Shown piece after piece: positions 55,741-63,241 of a stretch of 64,000 nucleotides of DNA. The notes under the pieces are model-generated. The model was not told the origin of the DNA. It saw only the letters and a program-made list of their open reading frames with translations, and did no database searches. The stretch lies in assembly GCA_001698425.1 (NCBI GenBank), contig MBRE01000041.1:41701-105700 (forward strand), read 5' to 3'. The DNA comes from Oscillatoriales cyanobacterium USR001. GTDB taxonomy: Bacteria > Cyanobacteriota > Cyanobacteriia > Cyanobacteriales > Microcoleaceae. The position numbers were made by a program, and so were the translations under genes. The number at the start of each line of letters is the position of its first letter. Position 1 is the first letter of the stretch.

Positions 55741-55763
55741 CGCTGACCTTGCTACTGGGTTTC
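55729..55763. terminator. 13-bp perfect hairpin between the hypothetical gene and the tRNA-like cluster
   Basis: GAAACCCAGTAGC pairs exactly with GCTACTGGGTTTC across 9 nt. It is placed to end both the plus-strand hypothetical operon and the minus-strand tRNA-like transcript. Neither side has a clear T-run. Confidence 0.6.
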
Positions 55764-55765
55764 GG

Positions 55766-55893
55766 GTTACTGCCCATTTGCACACGCTTAAACGTTTAAG
55801 TCACGGGTTGAAAACGATAGCATCGCGCTCTACCAGTTGAGCTACCCCCCATTGTTGGTTGAGGGGGCTGGATATGAGCCAGCAACCTCGATG
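55766..55893 (-). tRNA. permuted tRNA-like gene 2 (3' half before 5' half)
   Basis: On the minus strand the 3' half comes first: anticodon-stem strand CATCG (55893-55889), variable loop AGGTT, T arm GCTGG-CTCATAT-CCAGC, acceptor strand CCCCTCA (55866-55860), A73 and CCA. After a further four bases (ACAA) the 5' half follows: acceptor strand TGGGGGG (55851-55845), T8 A9, D arm GCTC-AACTGGTA-GAGC, G26 and anticodon-stem strand CGATG (55825-55821). Acceptor 7/7 (with G3-U70) and anticodon stem 5/5 close only in this order. The anticodon depends on the unknown joining point (CT on one side, GACAT or CAT on the other). The trailing region has a 14-bp palindrome (55787-55800). The T-loop lacks T54 and A58. 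Confidence 0.65.
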
Positions 55894-55970
55894 ATGTCTA
55901 ATTGCCCAGACATTTGTTTATGCGATCGACAGTGAATGCTAAGTTTAGAGTGATAGTTTGCTGCTGAAAT

Positions 55971-56060
55971 TGTACGAACGCTGCCTCAACCAGTTGGGCT
56001 ACCTCGCTGCATAGCGAGGGTGGGATTTGAACCCACACTGTCACGTTTGTACGGTTGAGA
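55971..56060 (-). tRNA. permuted tRNA-like gene 1 (3' half before 5' half)
   Basis: On the minus strand the 3' half comes first: CGTACA, anticodon-stem strand AACGT (56047-56043), variable loop GACAGT, T arm GTGGG-TTCAAAT-CCCAC, acceptor strand CCTCGCT (56019-56013). Four bases (ATGC) later comes the 5' half: acceptor strand AGCGAGG (56008-56002), T8 A9, D arm GCCC...AGGC (13-22 unpaired) with GG in the loop, A26, anticodon-stem strand GCGTT and again CGTACA (55976-55971). Acceptor 7/7 Watson-Crick; anticodon stem 5/5 with one G-U. The hexamer CGTACA occurs on both broken ends, so the loop cannot be read uniquely. Whether it is spliced or functional is unknown. Confidence 0.68.
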
Positions 56061-56128
56061 TTAAAGTTTGAGTTTAAGCTTGTACTCTATTTAATAGCTT
56101 AAACCAAAAGTGTAAAAAAAGCAAGCAA

Positions 56129-56860
56129 TTAACTAAACAAATATTGCAAAATGCGATCGCCAATTCTCAATTCTTCCGCCTCAGTATTATTAGCTTCCTC
56201 ACGGGCAAACTTAACAGCTTGCTGCAACTTTTCCAGCCTTTCCAATAACTCATTCACCCGTTGCGCGGGTAGCGATCCTGAAAATTTTACCGTCCGCCAA
56301 TAGCCAACAGTAATATCTTCATAATAGACCTCTACTTGCGCTGGATGATGTTCCGTAGCCTGCGCTTTAACGTGGTTACGAGGAGCCTTAAAAGTCTTTA
56401 AAGTTTGAATTGGTTCTGTTGCCCAACAGTCGGCAGAAGCATCAAAATTCCAAGTTTCTGAAGCTTCCAAAATTGGCAATTTTTTAATAAATGCCTGTAA
56501 ATCTGTTAGCTGCTTTTCCAGAAATAATAAATAGCTTACAGGCGCTTGAGTTAACAAAGTTTGACCATCCACCACGACATCAGCGCGAGCGCGGCAATTT
56601 GTCCAATCCTTAGTTGCTACTACATCAAAGAGTTTAGTCAAAATTTCAGTGGTTTTGCGGATAATTTCTTCCGCCTTTACTTCAACTTTTTTTGACTCAG
56701 GAGGAAACTGTTCTCCCTCTTCATCTTTAGGCCGATAAGTGCGCGAAATTCCTGCCAATAATGCTGGCTTTTGCAGGGCTCTTTGTGCCTCAGCTAATTC
56801 TTGAATAGAACGGCTTTTGATGCCTTTTTCAATGGCGATAATTTGGTTTAGGCGTGCCAT
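56129..56860 (-). CDS. conserved protein of unknown function upstream of the permuted tRNA-like genes
   Basis: A 243-residue soluble protein. Residues 1-45 are helical with MARLNQIIAIEKGIKSRS; the centre has RARADVVVDGQTLLTQAPVSYLLFLEKQL. A C-terminal block reads ATEHHPAQVEVYYEDITVGYWRTVKFSGSLPAQRVNELLERLEKLQQAVKFAREEAN in order. I recognise the family as conserved in several bacterial phyla, but I cannot name a function. It is transcribed toward the permuted tRNA-like genes, whose first half starts about 70 bp after its stop, and no terminator is obvious between them, so they may share a transcript. Start ATG at 56860. A role in tRNA handling is a guess from position only. Confidence 0.7.
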   Translation of the reverse strand: MARLNQIIAIEKGIKSRSIQELAEAQRALQKPALLAGISRTYRPKDEEGEQFPPESKKVEVKAEEIIRKTTEILTKLFDVVATKDWTNCRARADVVVDGQTLLTQAPVSYLLFLEKQLTDLQAFIKKLPILEASETWNFDASADCWATEPIQTLKTFKAPRNHVKAQATEHHPAQVEVYYEDITVGYWRTVKFSGSLPAQRVNELLERLEKLQQAVKFAREEANNTEAEELRIGDRILQYLFS

Positions 56861-56918
56861 AAGACATGAATTCTGAGTTATGTATTATTTTTGTAGTATA
56901 GTACATTTTTAGGGGATT

Positions 56919-57123
56919 GTCTACTGATCATTGGTGTCAACTTAGGCTCAAACCCTTAGTCCGCCAGGGGTTAAAACCCCTGTCTCAAAGCTAAAGTCCT
57001 CTTAAGAGGACTAATGAATTTAACAATTTTCTTCAGTCCTCTGAGCGAGGACTTTAGCTATTAGACAGGGACTTTAGTCCCTGGCGGGATTTTGGCTTAA
57101 GTTGACACCAATGGTCTACTGAT
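56919..57123. mobile_element. 185-bp MITE with 16-bp terminal inverted repeats and 10-bp target duplication
   Basis: CATTGGTGTCAACTTA at 56929-56944 is matched exactly in reverse complement at 57098-57113. GTCTACTGAT occurs directly outside both ends (56919-56928 and 57114-57123) as a target-site duplication. Inside are nested palindromes (AGTCCTCTTAAGAGGACT, AGTCCGCCAGGGG against CCCTGGCGG). There is no coding capacity. It would be moved in trans by a transposase not in this window. Confidence 0.88.
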
Positions 57124-57342
57124 ACTTTACTAAATTTGCGTAGGCGAAGCCAGCCGGAGGCCTCGCTATTTCCCTACAATCGTCTCTTTGAGGAAGCTCT
57201 ATCAGATAGCTGCTCAATGTTACCCATGTTTTCCCCTTGATAAGTCTTGATTATCTAGCAAACCTATCGATCTCATTTGATTTTATTGCGTTTTCCTTCT
57301 TCCTTCTTCCTTCTTCCTTCGGCTATAGCTCAAAATTGCGGT

Positions 57343-58347
57343 TTAAAATTGCCGCAAAAAGCGCAAATCGCTAGTATAAACTCGACGAATATCGTCAATT
57401 TTATGCAGCACTTGAGCAAAACGTTCCACACCAAAACCCGCTGCAAATCCAGTATATTTCTCTGGATCGTAACCTACGGCTTTTAATACATTAGGATCGA
57501 CTACACCGCAGCCTAAAACTTCTAGCCAACGTCCTTGCCATTGTAAATCAACTTCTGCTGAAGGTTCTGTAAAAGGGAAATAACTAGCGCGGAAACGAAT
57601 CGGTAAATCTTGCCCAAACATTTGCCGTAAAAATTCCTTAATTGTCCCTTTTAAGTCGGTAAATGTTAACCCTTCATCAACGGCTAAAAGCTCAATTTGA
57701 TGGAAGACAGCCGCATGAGTAGCATCGACTGTATCCCGGCGATAAACGCGACCGGGAGCGACAATTCGGATGGGCGGTTGATGATTTTCCATGTAGCGAA
57801 TTTGCACGCTGGATGTGTGAGTTCGCAGTAGTTTTCCGTCGGGTAAATAGAAGGTGTCCTGCATATCCCGTGCGGGGTGATCTGGGGGTGTATTTAAGGC
57901 TTCAAAGTTGTAGTAATCTGATTCTATTTCTGGTCCAGTAGCGACAGTATAACCCAGACCAATGAAGATATCTAAAGCTCGGTCTATTACACCATTTAAG
58001 GGATGAATTTTACCTTGGGGACGGTAAACTCCAGGCATAGTAACATCAATAGTTTCTGCTGCGAGTTTGGCTTGAATTTGGGCTGATTGTAGGGTGGTAC
58101 GTTTGTTGTCTAATTCAGTGGCGATCGCTTCTTTTACGACATTAGCGATCGCGCCTACTTTGGGTCGCTGATCTCCAGGTAATTTGCCCATGCTACCTAA
58201 AATTTGCGACAATTGACCTTTTTTACCAAAGTAACCGATCCGCAATTGTTCAAGTTGTTCGAGAGTTTGGGAACTGGCGATCGCGCTTTCTGCTTCTTCG
58301 CGCAGCGTTTGTAATTGGGTTTCTAGGTCATTTAGCTGAGTAGTCAT
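57343..58347 (-). CDS. pheS: phenylalanyl-tRNA synthetase alpha subunit
   Basis: The 334-residue PheRS alpha chain, which pairs with PheT. It has an N-terminal coiled coil (about 1-90) and then the class II synthetase core with [15 protein letters not shown], the motif 2 region [10 protein letters not shown] and [21 protein letters not shown], the strand [17 protein letters not shown], and motif 3 [23 protein letters not shown]. The length is normal. Start ATG at 58347. pheT is not in this window, as is common in cyanobacteria. It ends with [11 protein letters not shown]. Confidence 0.97.
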   Translation of the reverse strand: MTTQLNDLETQLQTLREEAESAIASSQTLEQLEQLRIGYFGKKGQLSQILGSMGKLPGDQRPKVGAIANVVKEAIATELDNKRTTLQSAQIQAKLAAETIDVTMPGVYRPQGKIHPLNGVIDRALDIFIGLGYTVATGPEIESDYYNFEALNTPPDHPARDMQDTFYLPDGKLLRTHTSSVQIRYMENHQPPIRIVAPGRVYRRDTVDATHAAVFHQIELLAVDEGLTFTDLKGTIKEFLRQMFGQDLPIRFRASYFPFTEPSAEVDLQWQGRWLEVLGCGVVDPNVLKAVGYDPEKYTGFAAGFGVERFAQVLHKIDDIRRVYTSDLRFLRQF

Positions 58348-58474
58348 CTTTCCTGGGATCTGTTAAATTTTGCAGCCACCATCATTTTAGCGTAACTTGT
58401 CCCTAATATTGTAGTAAAATATTTCTCAAAGGATCGATCGTCAATCACCTATCAACATTTAACCCGTAAAAACC

Positions 58475-58753
58475 ATGCCAGAAATCATTACTGCCGTTTA
58501 CGAAAATGGGGTTTTGCGTCCCATAAATTCTGTCACCTTGAGTGAGGGTCAAACTGTGCGGCTAAAAATTGTGCCGGAAGTATTATCAACAGGGGAAAAA
58601 AGTGATGTTGATGCAGGAGTAATGAGTTTACCACCTAAGTATGGTCAAGTCGATCGAGCCGAATTAGCGCGGCGCGAACAAGATAGAAAACTGGTGAAAA
58701 TTGAGGGTAAACCTCTATCAGAAACCATCATTGAGGATCGCGGATCATGGTAA
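58475..58753 (+). CDS. DUF104-type antitoxin
   Basis: A 92-residue antitoxin. It begins MPEIITAVYENGVLRPIN and continues LSEGQTVRLKIVP, the DUF104/AF2212-like antitoxin pattern. Its stop codon overlaps the start of the PIN-domain toxin frame (ATGGTAA at 58747-58753), the usual coupling in vapBC-like pairs. It would bind and neutralise the PIN RNase. A C-terminal extension (RREQDRKLVKIEG) is charged. Confidence 0.8.
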   Translation: MPEIITAVYENGVLRPINSVTLSEGQTVRLKIVPEVLSTGEKSDVDAGVMSLPPKYGQVDRAELARREQDRKLVKIEGKPLSETIIEDRGSW

Positions 58754-59215
58754 ATGCTTACTTTCTGGATACCAGCGCGTTAGTCAAACGTTATATTGCT
58801 GAAATAGGTAGTAATTGGGTTAAAGGTATTACTAATCCAACTGCTTAGTAATGACTTGACAATATCTCAGATTGCTTGGGTGGAAGTCCTTAGCGCTCTG
58901 TCCCGCCGTCAAAGGGAGGGAAGTTTATCTGCTGATGATTTTAACTCGGTTTTCCAAGACTTTCGCATTGATTTTGATAGTCAATACCGAGTAATTGAAG
59001 TTGACCAATCGCTAATTCAAAGTGCAGGTGAACTGGTTATTCAACACCCATTACGGGCATACGATTCTATGCAATTAGCATCAGCTATGCGGGTTCAATC
59101 AATATTATCTCAGATGTCCAATATTCAACTAATTTTTCTTTCTGCCGATCTTCGTCTGCTCAATATTGCTCAGTCTCAAGGGTTGGTTACTGATAATCCT
59201 AATAATTATCCCTAG
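58747..59215 (+). pseudogene. VapC-like PIN-domain toxin, frameshifted
   Basis: The frame from ATG 58747 gives MVNAYFLDTSALVKRYIAEIGS, the PIN start with the first catalytic aspartate (FLDTSALVK). It stops at TAG 58846-58848 after 33 residues. The rest, LTISQIAWVEVLSALSRR onward to FLSADLRLLNIAQ, continues in another frame to 59215. Removing one T from GCTTAGTAATGAC at about 58845 would restore a single frame of about 155 residues. This may be a true mutation, or a sequencing error in an otherwise intact gene. A later in-frame TTG at 58856 could start only the C-terminal part, without the first catalytic residue. Confidence 0.8.
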
Positions 59216-59546
59216 AAGCGCAATGGGATTTATCAACATTAGGCAGGCGAATGTATATAATTGTAACAAAAAACTGTATTTTGCATAAAGTAGCAGAGGG
59301 CTGGCGATAGAAAATATAGCAGCAAATAGTCACCACGAATAAATATCTATAATTGTAGTAGCGAATGAAAGTCGCTCAGTAGTAAAATTATAGATGTTTC
59401 CAAGAGCGTCTAATGCTGCGGCGAATTTGAGTTTGGGGTGCATCTAGGCGATCGCAGATTTTTTTACGATTTTTTTTACAAAGTGCGATCGCAGTTAATG
59501 ATAACTCAATCAAATCCAGTCAAATCCACATTTAGAAGCAAAAACA

Positions 59547-60638
59547 ATGGCATTACAACCTAACGTAGAAAATGGCATATCTCGGTTAATTGGCGATAAC
59601 ACTGCTGAAAATATTAACCTTTCTACCGGTCAACTCACAAATTTCCCAGGCGGTGCATTTGTACTTGGTGGAAATGATACAGTACAAGGCTCCACTGATA
59701 GTGAAATGATCGGCGGAAATAGTGGGGAAGATAGTCTTTTAGGTGGCTCAGGTAACGATACTTTGATGGGTGGAAAAGAGGGAGATTTCGTAGATGGACA
59801 AGGTGGTAACGATCTAGTTCGAGGCGATTTAGATGCCGATACCGTCAGGGGTGGAGAGGGGAATGATAGTTTATTTGGTGGAAGAGGAAACGATCTACTT
59901 TTTGGCGATCTTGGAGATGATTTTATTTCAGGCGATCGCGACACTGATACACTCACTGGCGGCGGTGGAAAAGATACTTTTGCCCTCATAAGTAATGGAG
60001 GAATTGACATCATTACCGACTTTGAAAATGGAGTTGATTTAATTCAGCTACCCAGTGGTGTAAATAGTGTTAGCCTGCAAAGTAGTGGCGCTAATACTCT
60101 GATTGCAGATAGTGTAACCGGAGAAGTTTTTGCTCAACTAAATAATGTTGTAGCTTCTAGTTTAACAAGTGCTAGTTTTGTGAGTGCGAGTTCGACTTCA
60201 CAAACAGGAAATAGTACAACACCTGAAAATTTAGAGTTTATTAATCGGGTAGTAGAACTTACTAATATAGAGCGTAGTAAGTTAGGCTTACCCGCACTGA
60301 AAGCCAATACTACCTTAGCTACAGCCGCACAAAATCATACCCAAAATATGGCAGTTCAAGACTTTTTTAGTCACACCGGAAAAGATGGTTCTTCTCCTAC
60401 TAATCGGGTACAATCTGTGGGTTATAATGGTGTAGCTGGAGAAAACATTGCGGCGGGTTCCACTACCCCCGAAGATGTCTTAGTGCAATGGATGAATAGT
60501 GCAGGTCATCGTGCTAATATTCTGAATGCTGATTATAAGGAGATTGGTGTGGGTTACTACTTTTTAGCGAATGATACCGGTAGCGTTAATTATAACAGGT
60601 ATTGGACGCAGGTTTTCGGGATTCCTACTGGTAGTTAA
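59547..60638 (+). CDS. RTX protein with CAP (SCP/PR-1) domain
   Basis: A 363-residue exoprotein. Residues 45-150 are RTX calcium repeats (GGSGNDTLMGGKEGDFVDGQ, RGGEGNDSLFGG). A beta-rich RTX segment with FALISNGGIDIITDFENG follows. Residues 225-360 are a CAP domain (EFINRVVELTNIERSKLGLPAL, AAQNHTQNMAVQDFFSHTGKDG, AGENIAAG, VQWMNSAGHRANIL). No Sec signal is seen, so type I secretion is likely. The usual RTX position is C-terminal, but here it comes first. The function of bacterial CAP proteins is mostly unknown. The 331-bp gap before it holds no gene I can see. Confidence 0.88.
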   Translation: MALQPNVENGISRLIGDNTAENINLSTGQLTNFPGGAFVLGGNDTVQGSTDSEMIGGNSGEDSLLGGSGNDTLMGGKEGDFVDGQGGNDLVRGDLDADTVRGGEGNDSLFGGRGNDLLFGDLGDDFISGDRDTDTLTGGGGKDTFALISNGGIDIITDFENGVDLIQLPSGVNSVSLQSSGANTLIADSVTGEVFAQLNNVVASSLTSASFVSASSTSQTGNSTTPENLEFINRVVELTNIERSKLGLPALKANTTLATAAQNHTQNMAVQDFFSHTGKDGSSPTNRVQSVGYNGVAGENIAAGSTTPEDVLVQWMNSAGHRANILNADYKEIGVGYYFLANDTGSVNYNRYWTQVFGIPTGS

Positions 60639-60748
60639 TCGTTGAGATAACTTTTCCTTAAAACTGCCTTCTGGGTAGTAAAAATTTACCCAGAAGAGCA
60701 TTTATGATTATAATGATTAACTAAGATTTGTTGAAACATCAAAAATTT

Positions 60749-62275
60749 ATGAGCCGCCCCTATCCTGCTAGACTAAGTGCCAAACTTTTTAAATCGACTT
60801 GTACCACAATACTAGCACCTTTACTAGCCCTAACTTTTGGATGTTCGCCCAACTATCCACCCAACACCTTAGCAACATCTTCCTCTACCAAAATTCCCAT
60901 TAAAACTCAATCTCCTAACTCTATTCTCACTCAAAATTTAAACAAAACTAAGAAATTTGTAGCGGCAAATTCCTGTTCTCAAAACGATCCATTTTATGAA
61001 GCAGTAAATTTTGCTAATAAAGCCGCTAATTTAACTCAAACTGCCAAATCAAAAGCCGAATGGGATGAAGTTGCTGGCTATTGGGTGCAAGCAGTCGCCT
61101 GGATGCAAGCAGTTTCTCCTAATAGTCCAAAACGCGCATTTGCTGAGAAAAAAGTTATCGAATATATGAGATATCTTAATTATGCTCAACAGCAAGCTAC
61201 AACTGTGCGATCGCAGGTTAATTCTGCTTCTTTTAGTAGCGATATTTTGGATCGACAATTACAACTTTATTTATCATATATCGCTGCCGTTGGACCGCCT
61301 GATATTCTCATAGTTGGTAGTTCCCGTGCCTTGCAAGGTGTCGATCCTAGACAGTTACAACAATCTTTAGCTGCCATAGGTTATGGCGGATTAACTGTCT
61401 TTAATTTTGGGGTAAATGGTGCAACTGCCCAAGTTGTTGAGTTTCAATTGCGAAAACTTTTAACACCGCAACAATTGCCACAAATGATTATTTGGGCAGA
61501 TGGTGTAAGGGCTTTTAATGATGGTCGAATCGATCGAACTTTTAACGCGATCGCGACTTCTGAAGGTAATAAAATGTTAGCCAACGGTATTCGTCCGCAA
61601 CTCTCAGAAAATGAGCCCAAAAATCCCCGTATCTGTTATAGATTTCCCCGGTTTTGTCAAGCTAATTTTCCCGATCGACATTTGGTCAATATATCTGTAG
61701 AGACGAAACATTCCGACCTAAAATCTCTACTTATAAACAATAAACTTATAACCAATAACTTATCTGCCGGAATGCTCCCAGCACAGAATCTTTTGCCAGA
61801 ATTAGAAAATACAATTGATGCTCATGGTTTTTTAGGTTTATCCAACCGTTATAATCCCGATACTTATTATCAGAATCGACCTTTAGTTTCTGGTAGTTAT
61901 GATGGCGATTATAATAACTTCAATCTGGGAGGAAGACAGATAAAATCGTTGATTTCAATTGCTAATTTTGCTAAAATTCGGAAAATCCCGCTAATTTTTG
62001 TTAACTTACCTTTGACAGAGGATTACTTGGACTCAGTACGATCGATATCCGAGGAGAAATTTCGCCAAAGAATGCAAATTTTAGCACAACAAAATGGCTT
62101 TATTTTCCGAGATTTATCCCAACTATGGCCAACGCGAAATGATTATTTTGTTGACCCCAGCCATCTAAATCGTTACGGCGCGATCGCAGTTTCAGAGGAA
62201 CTTGTTATTGACTGGGATATTCCTTGGCCGATGCCGCGACAAAAAGGGGGTGAATCCACATTCCATAATTCTTAA
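60749..62275 (+). CDS. SGNH-hydrolase-like lipoprotein
   Basis: A 508-residue protein. The N-terminus has a basic start, a hydrophobic stretch and LTFGCS, a likely lipobox cysteine. A helical region (about 85-170) precedes an SGNH-type domain: block I DILIVGSSRALQGVDP, the VFNFGVNGAT strand and the catalytic DxxH-like block FVDPSHLNRYGAIAVSEEL near the end. It may modify cell-surface glycans. I start at the ATG at 60749; a TTG at 60728 adds seven residues. Bases 61697-61782 are a copy of a dispersed palindrome read through in frame, giving the insertion-like peptide around KHSDLKSLLINNKLITNNLS. Confidence 0.7.
   Translation: MSRPYPARLSAKLFKSTCTTILAPLLALTFGCSPNYPPNTLATSSSTKIPIKTQSPNSILTQNLNKTKKFVAANSCSQNDPFYEAVNFANKAANLTQTAKSKAEWDEVAGYWVQAVAWMQAVSPNSPKRAFAEKKVIEYMRYLNYAQQQATTVRSQVNSASFSSDILDRQLQLYLSYIAAVGPPDILIVGSSRALQGVDPRQLQQSLAAIGYGGLTVFNFGVNGATAQVVEFQLRKLLTPQQLPQMIIWADGVRAFNDGRIDRTFNAIATSEGNKMLANGIRPQLSENEPKNPRICYRFPRFCQANFPDRHLVNISVETKHSDLKSLLINNKLITNNLSAGMLPAQNLLPELENTIDAHGFLGLSNRYNPDTYYQNRPLVSGSYDGDYNNFNLGGRQIKSLISIANFAKIRKIPLIFVNLPLTEDYLDSVRSISEEKFRQRMQILAQQNGFIFRDLSQLWPTRNDYFVDPSHLNRYGAIAVSEELVIDWDIPWPMPRQKGGESTFHNS
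61697..61782. repeat. palindromic dispersed repeat, GCATTCGG family copy 6, inside a CDS
   Basis: GTAGAGACGAAACATTCCG and CCGGAATGCTCCCAGC flank a loop with ATAAAC and TTATAA segments like copy 4 at 53.4 kb. It lies in the coding sequence of the SGNH-like protein without breaking the frame. The match is weaker than for the other copies. Confidence 0.5.
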
Positions 62276-62362
62276 ATTAGGTTGAGAAATTTTGATCTTT
62301 CTGACTTAAATGTGCTTAAATTAATTAAGACATAATTAGTGAATGTTTTTCAATTCTAAGAA

Positions 62363-63073
62363 ATGACAAAAACAGATAAATCTATTCGCACTCTAGCAGT
62401 TGACATCGGTGGCAGCGGCATCAAAGTCATGGTTTTAGATGAAGATGGGCAACCGATTACGGAACGTGGGCGAGTAGAAACGCCTCAACCCCCTAAACCA
62501 GAACCCGTATTAGCCGCGATCGCATCTTTAGTTACCGAACAAGGCGAATTTGACCGGATATCAGTTGGTTTCCCTGGCGTAGTTTCTAATGGTATCACTA
62601 AAACGGCCGTAAATTTAGACCCAGATTGGGTAGAATTTGACTTAGCAAATACCCTCAAAGATCGCTTAGGAAAACCTGTGAGAGTTGTCAATGATGCTGA
62701 TATGCAAGGAATGGGAGCAATTTCTGGTAAAGGTGTGGAATTAGTCATTACTTTGGGTACTGGTTTTGGTTCTGCTCTATTTGTTGATGGTAAATTAGTA
62801 CCTAATTTGGAAGCCGGACATCATCCATTTCGTAAAGGAGAAACTTACGAACAACAATTAGGGCGTGTTGCCTTAGATGAAGTAGGTCAAAAAAGGTGGA
62901 ATCGTCGCCTTGAAAAAGCAATTGCGATCCTTTTAAATTTGTTTAGTTGCGATTGTCTTTATCTGGGTGGTGGAAATACTAAAAAAATCACATTTGAGTT
63001 ACCGCCCCGTGTTACAATTGTACCTAATGTCAGTGGCTTATTAGGAGGAATTGCTTTGTGGCGTGATGAGTAA
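62363..63073 (+). CDS. ppgK: polyphosphate glucokinase
   Basis: A 236-residue ROK-family kinase that phosphorylates glucose with polyphosphate (or ATP). The phosphate-binding loop is AVDIGGSGIKVMVLD, followed by SVGFPGVV, NDADMQGMGA, the LGTGFGSALFVDG loop and LGGGNTKKI. The PPGK-type signature EAGHHPFRKGETYEQQLG is present. The length matches single-domain PPGK. It stands alone on the plus strand. Start ATG at 62363. Confidence 0.9.
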   Translation: MTKTDKSIRTLAVDIGGSGIKVMVLDEDGQPITERGRVETPQPPKPEPVLAAIASLVTEQGEFDRISVGFPGVVSNGITKTAVNLDPDWVEFDLANTLKDRLGKPVRVVNDADMQGMGAISGKGVELVITLGTGFGSALFVDGKLVPNLEAGHHPFRKGETYEQQLGRVALDEVGQKRWNRRLEKAIAILLNLFSCDCLYLGGGNTKKITFELPPRVTIVPNVSGLLGGIALWRDE

Positions 63074-63086
63074 ATACACTGTAAAA

Positions 63087-63151
63087 GGCGAAGCATTTGG
63101 GTAGAAAGTCTTTAGATGCAAGCTATAAAATATCGACCCAAATGTTTCGCC
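63087..63151. repeat. palindromic dispersed repeat, GCATTCGG family copy 5
   Basis: GGCGAAGCATTTGGGT at 63087-63102 pairs with ACCCAAATGTTTCGCC at 63136-63151, apart from one G-T at the GC/GT position. The T in CATTTGGG is compensated by A in CCCAAATG, a covariation relative to other copies. It lies just past the ppgK stop. Confidence 0.75.
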
Positions 63152-63241
63152 ATCAAAAATAGAATGCTTTTCAACTGGGAACATTGTTCATTTAATTTTG
63201 TTATTCTGCTTGTCGATTGTTAATTACCAAAACAAACTACC

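Noticed and set aside
55894-56012. Reading 5' half 1 and 3' half 2 as one ordinary tRNA with an intron
   Set aside because: Acceptor strands AGCGAGG and CCCCTCA do not pair, nor do anticodon strands GCGTT and CATCG. Pairing works only within each permuted unit.
55766-56060. Permuted group I intron-exon or two-piece tmRNA
   Set aside because: The flanks are about 75 nt, too short for a group I intron core, and no tag-coding or pseudoknot region of a tmRNA is visible.
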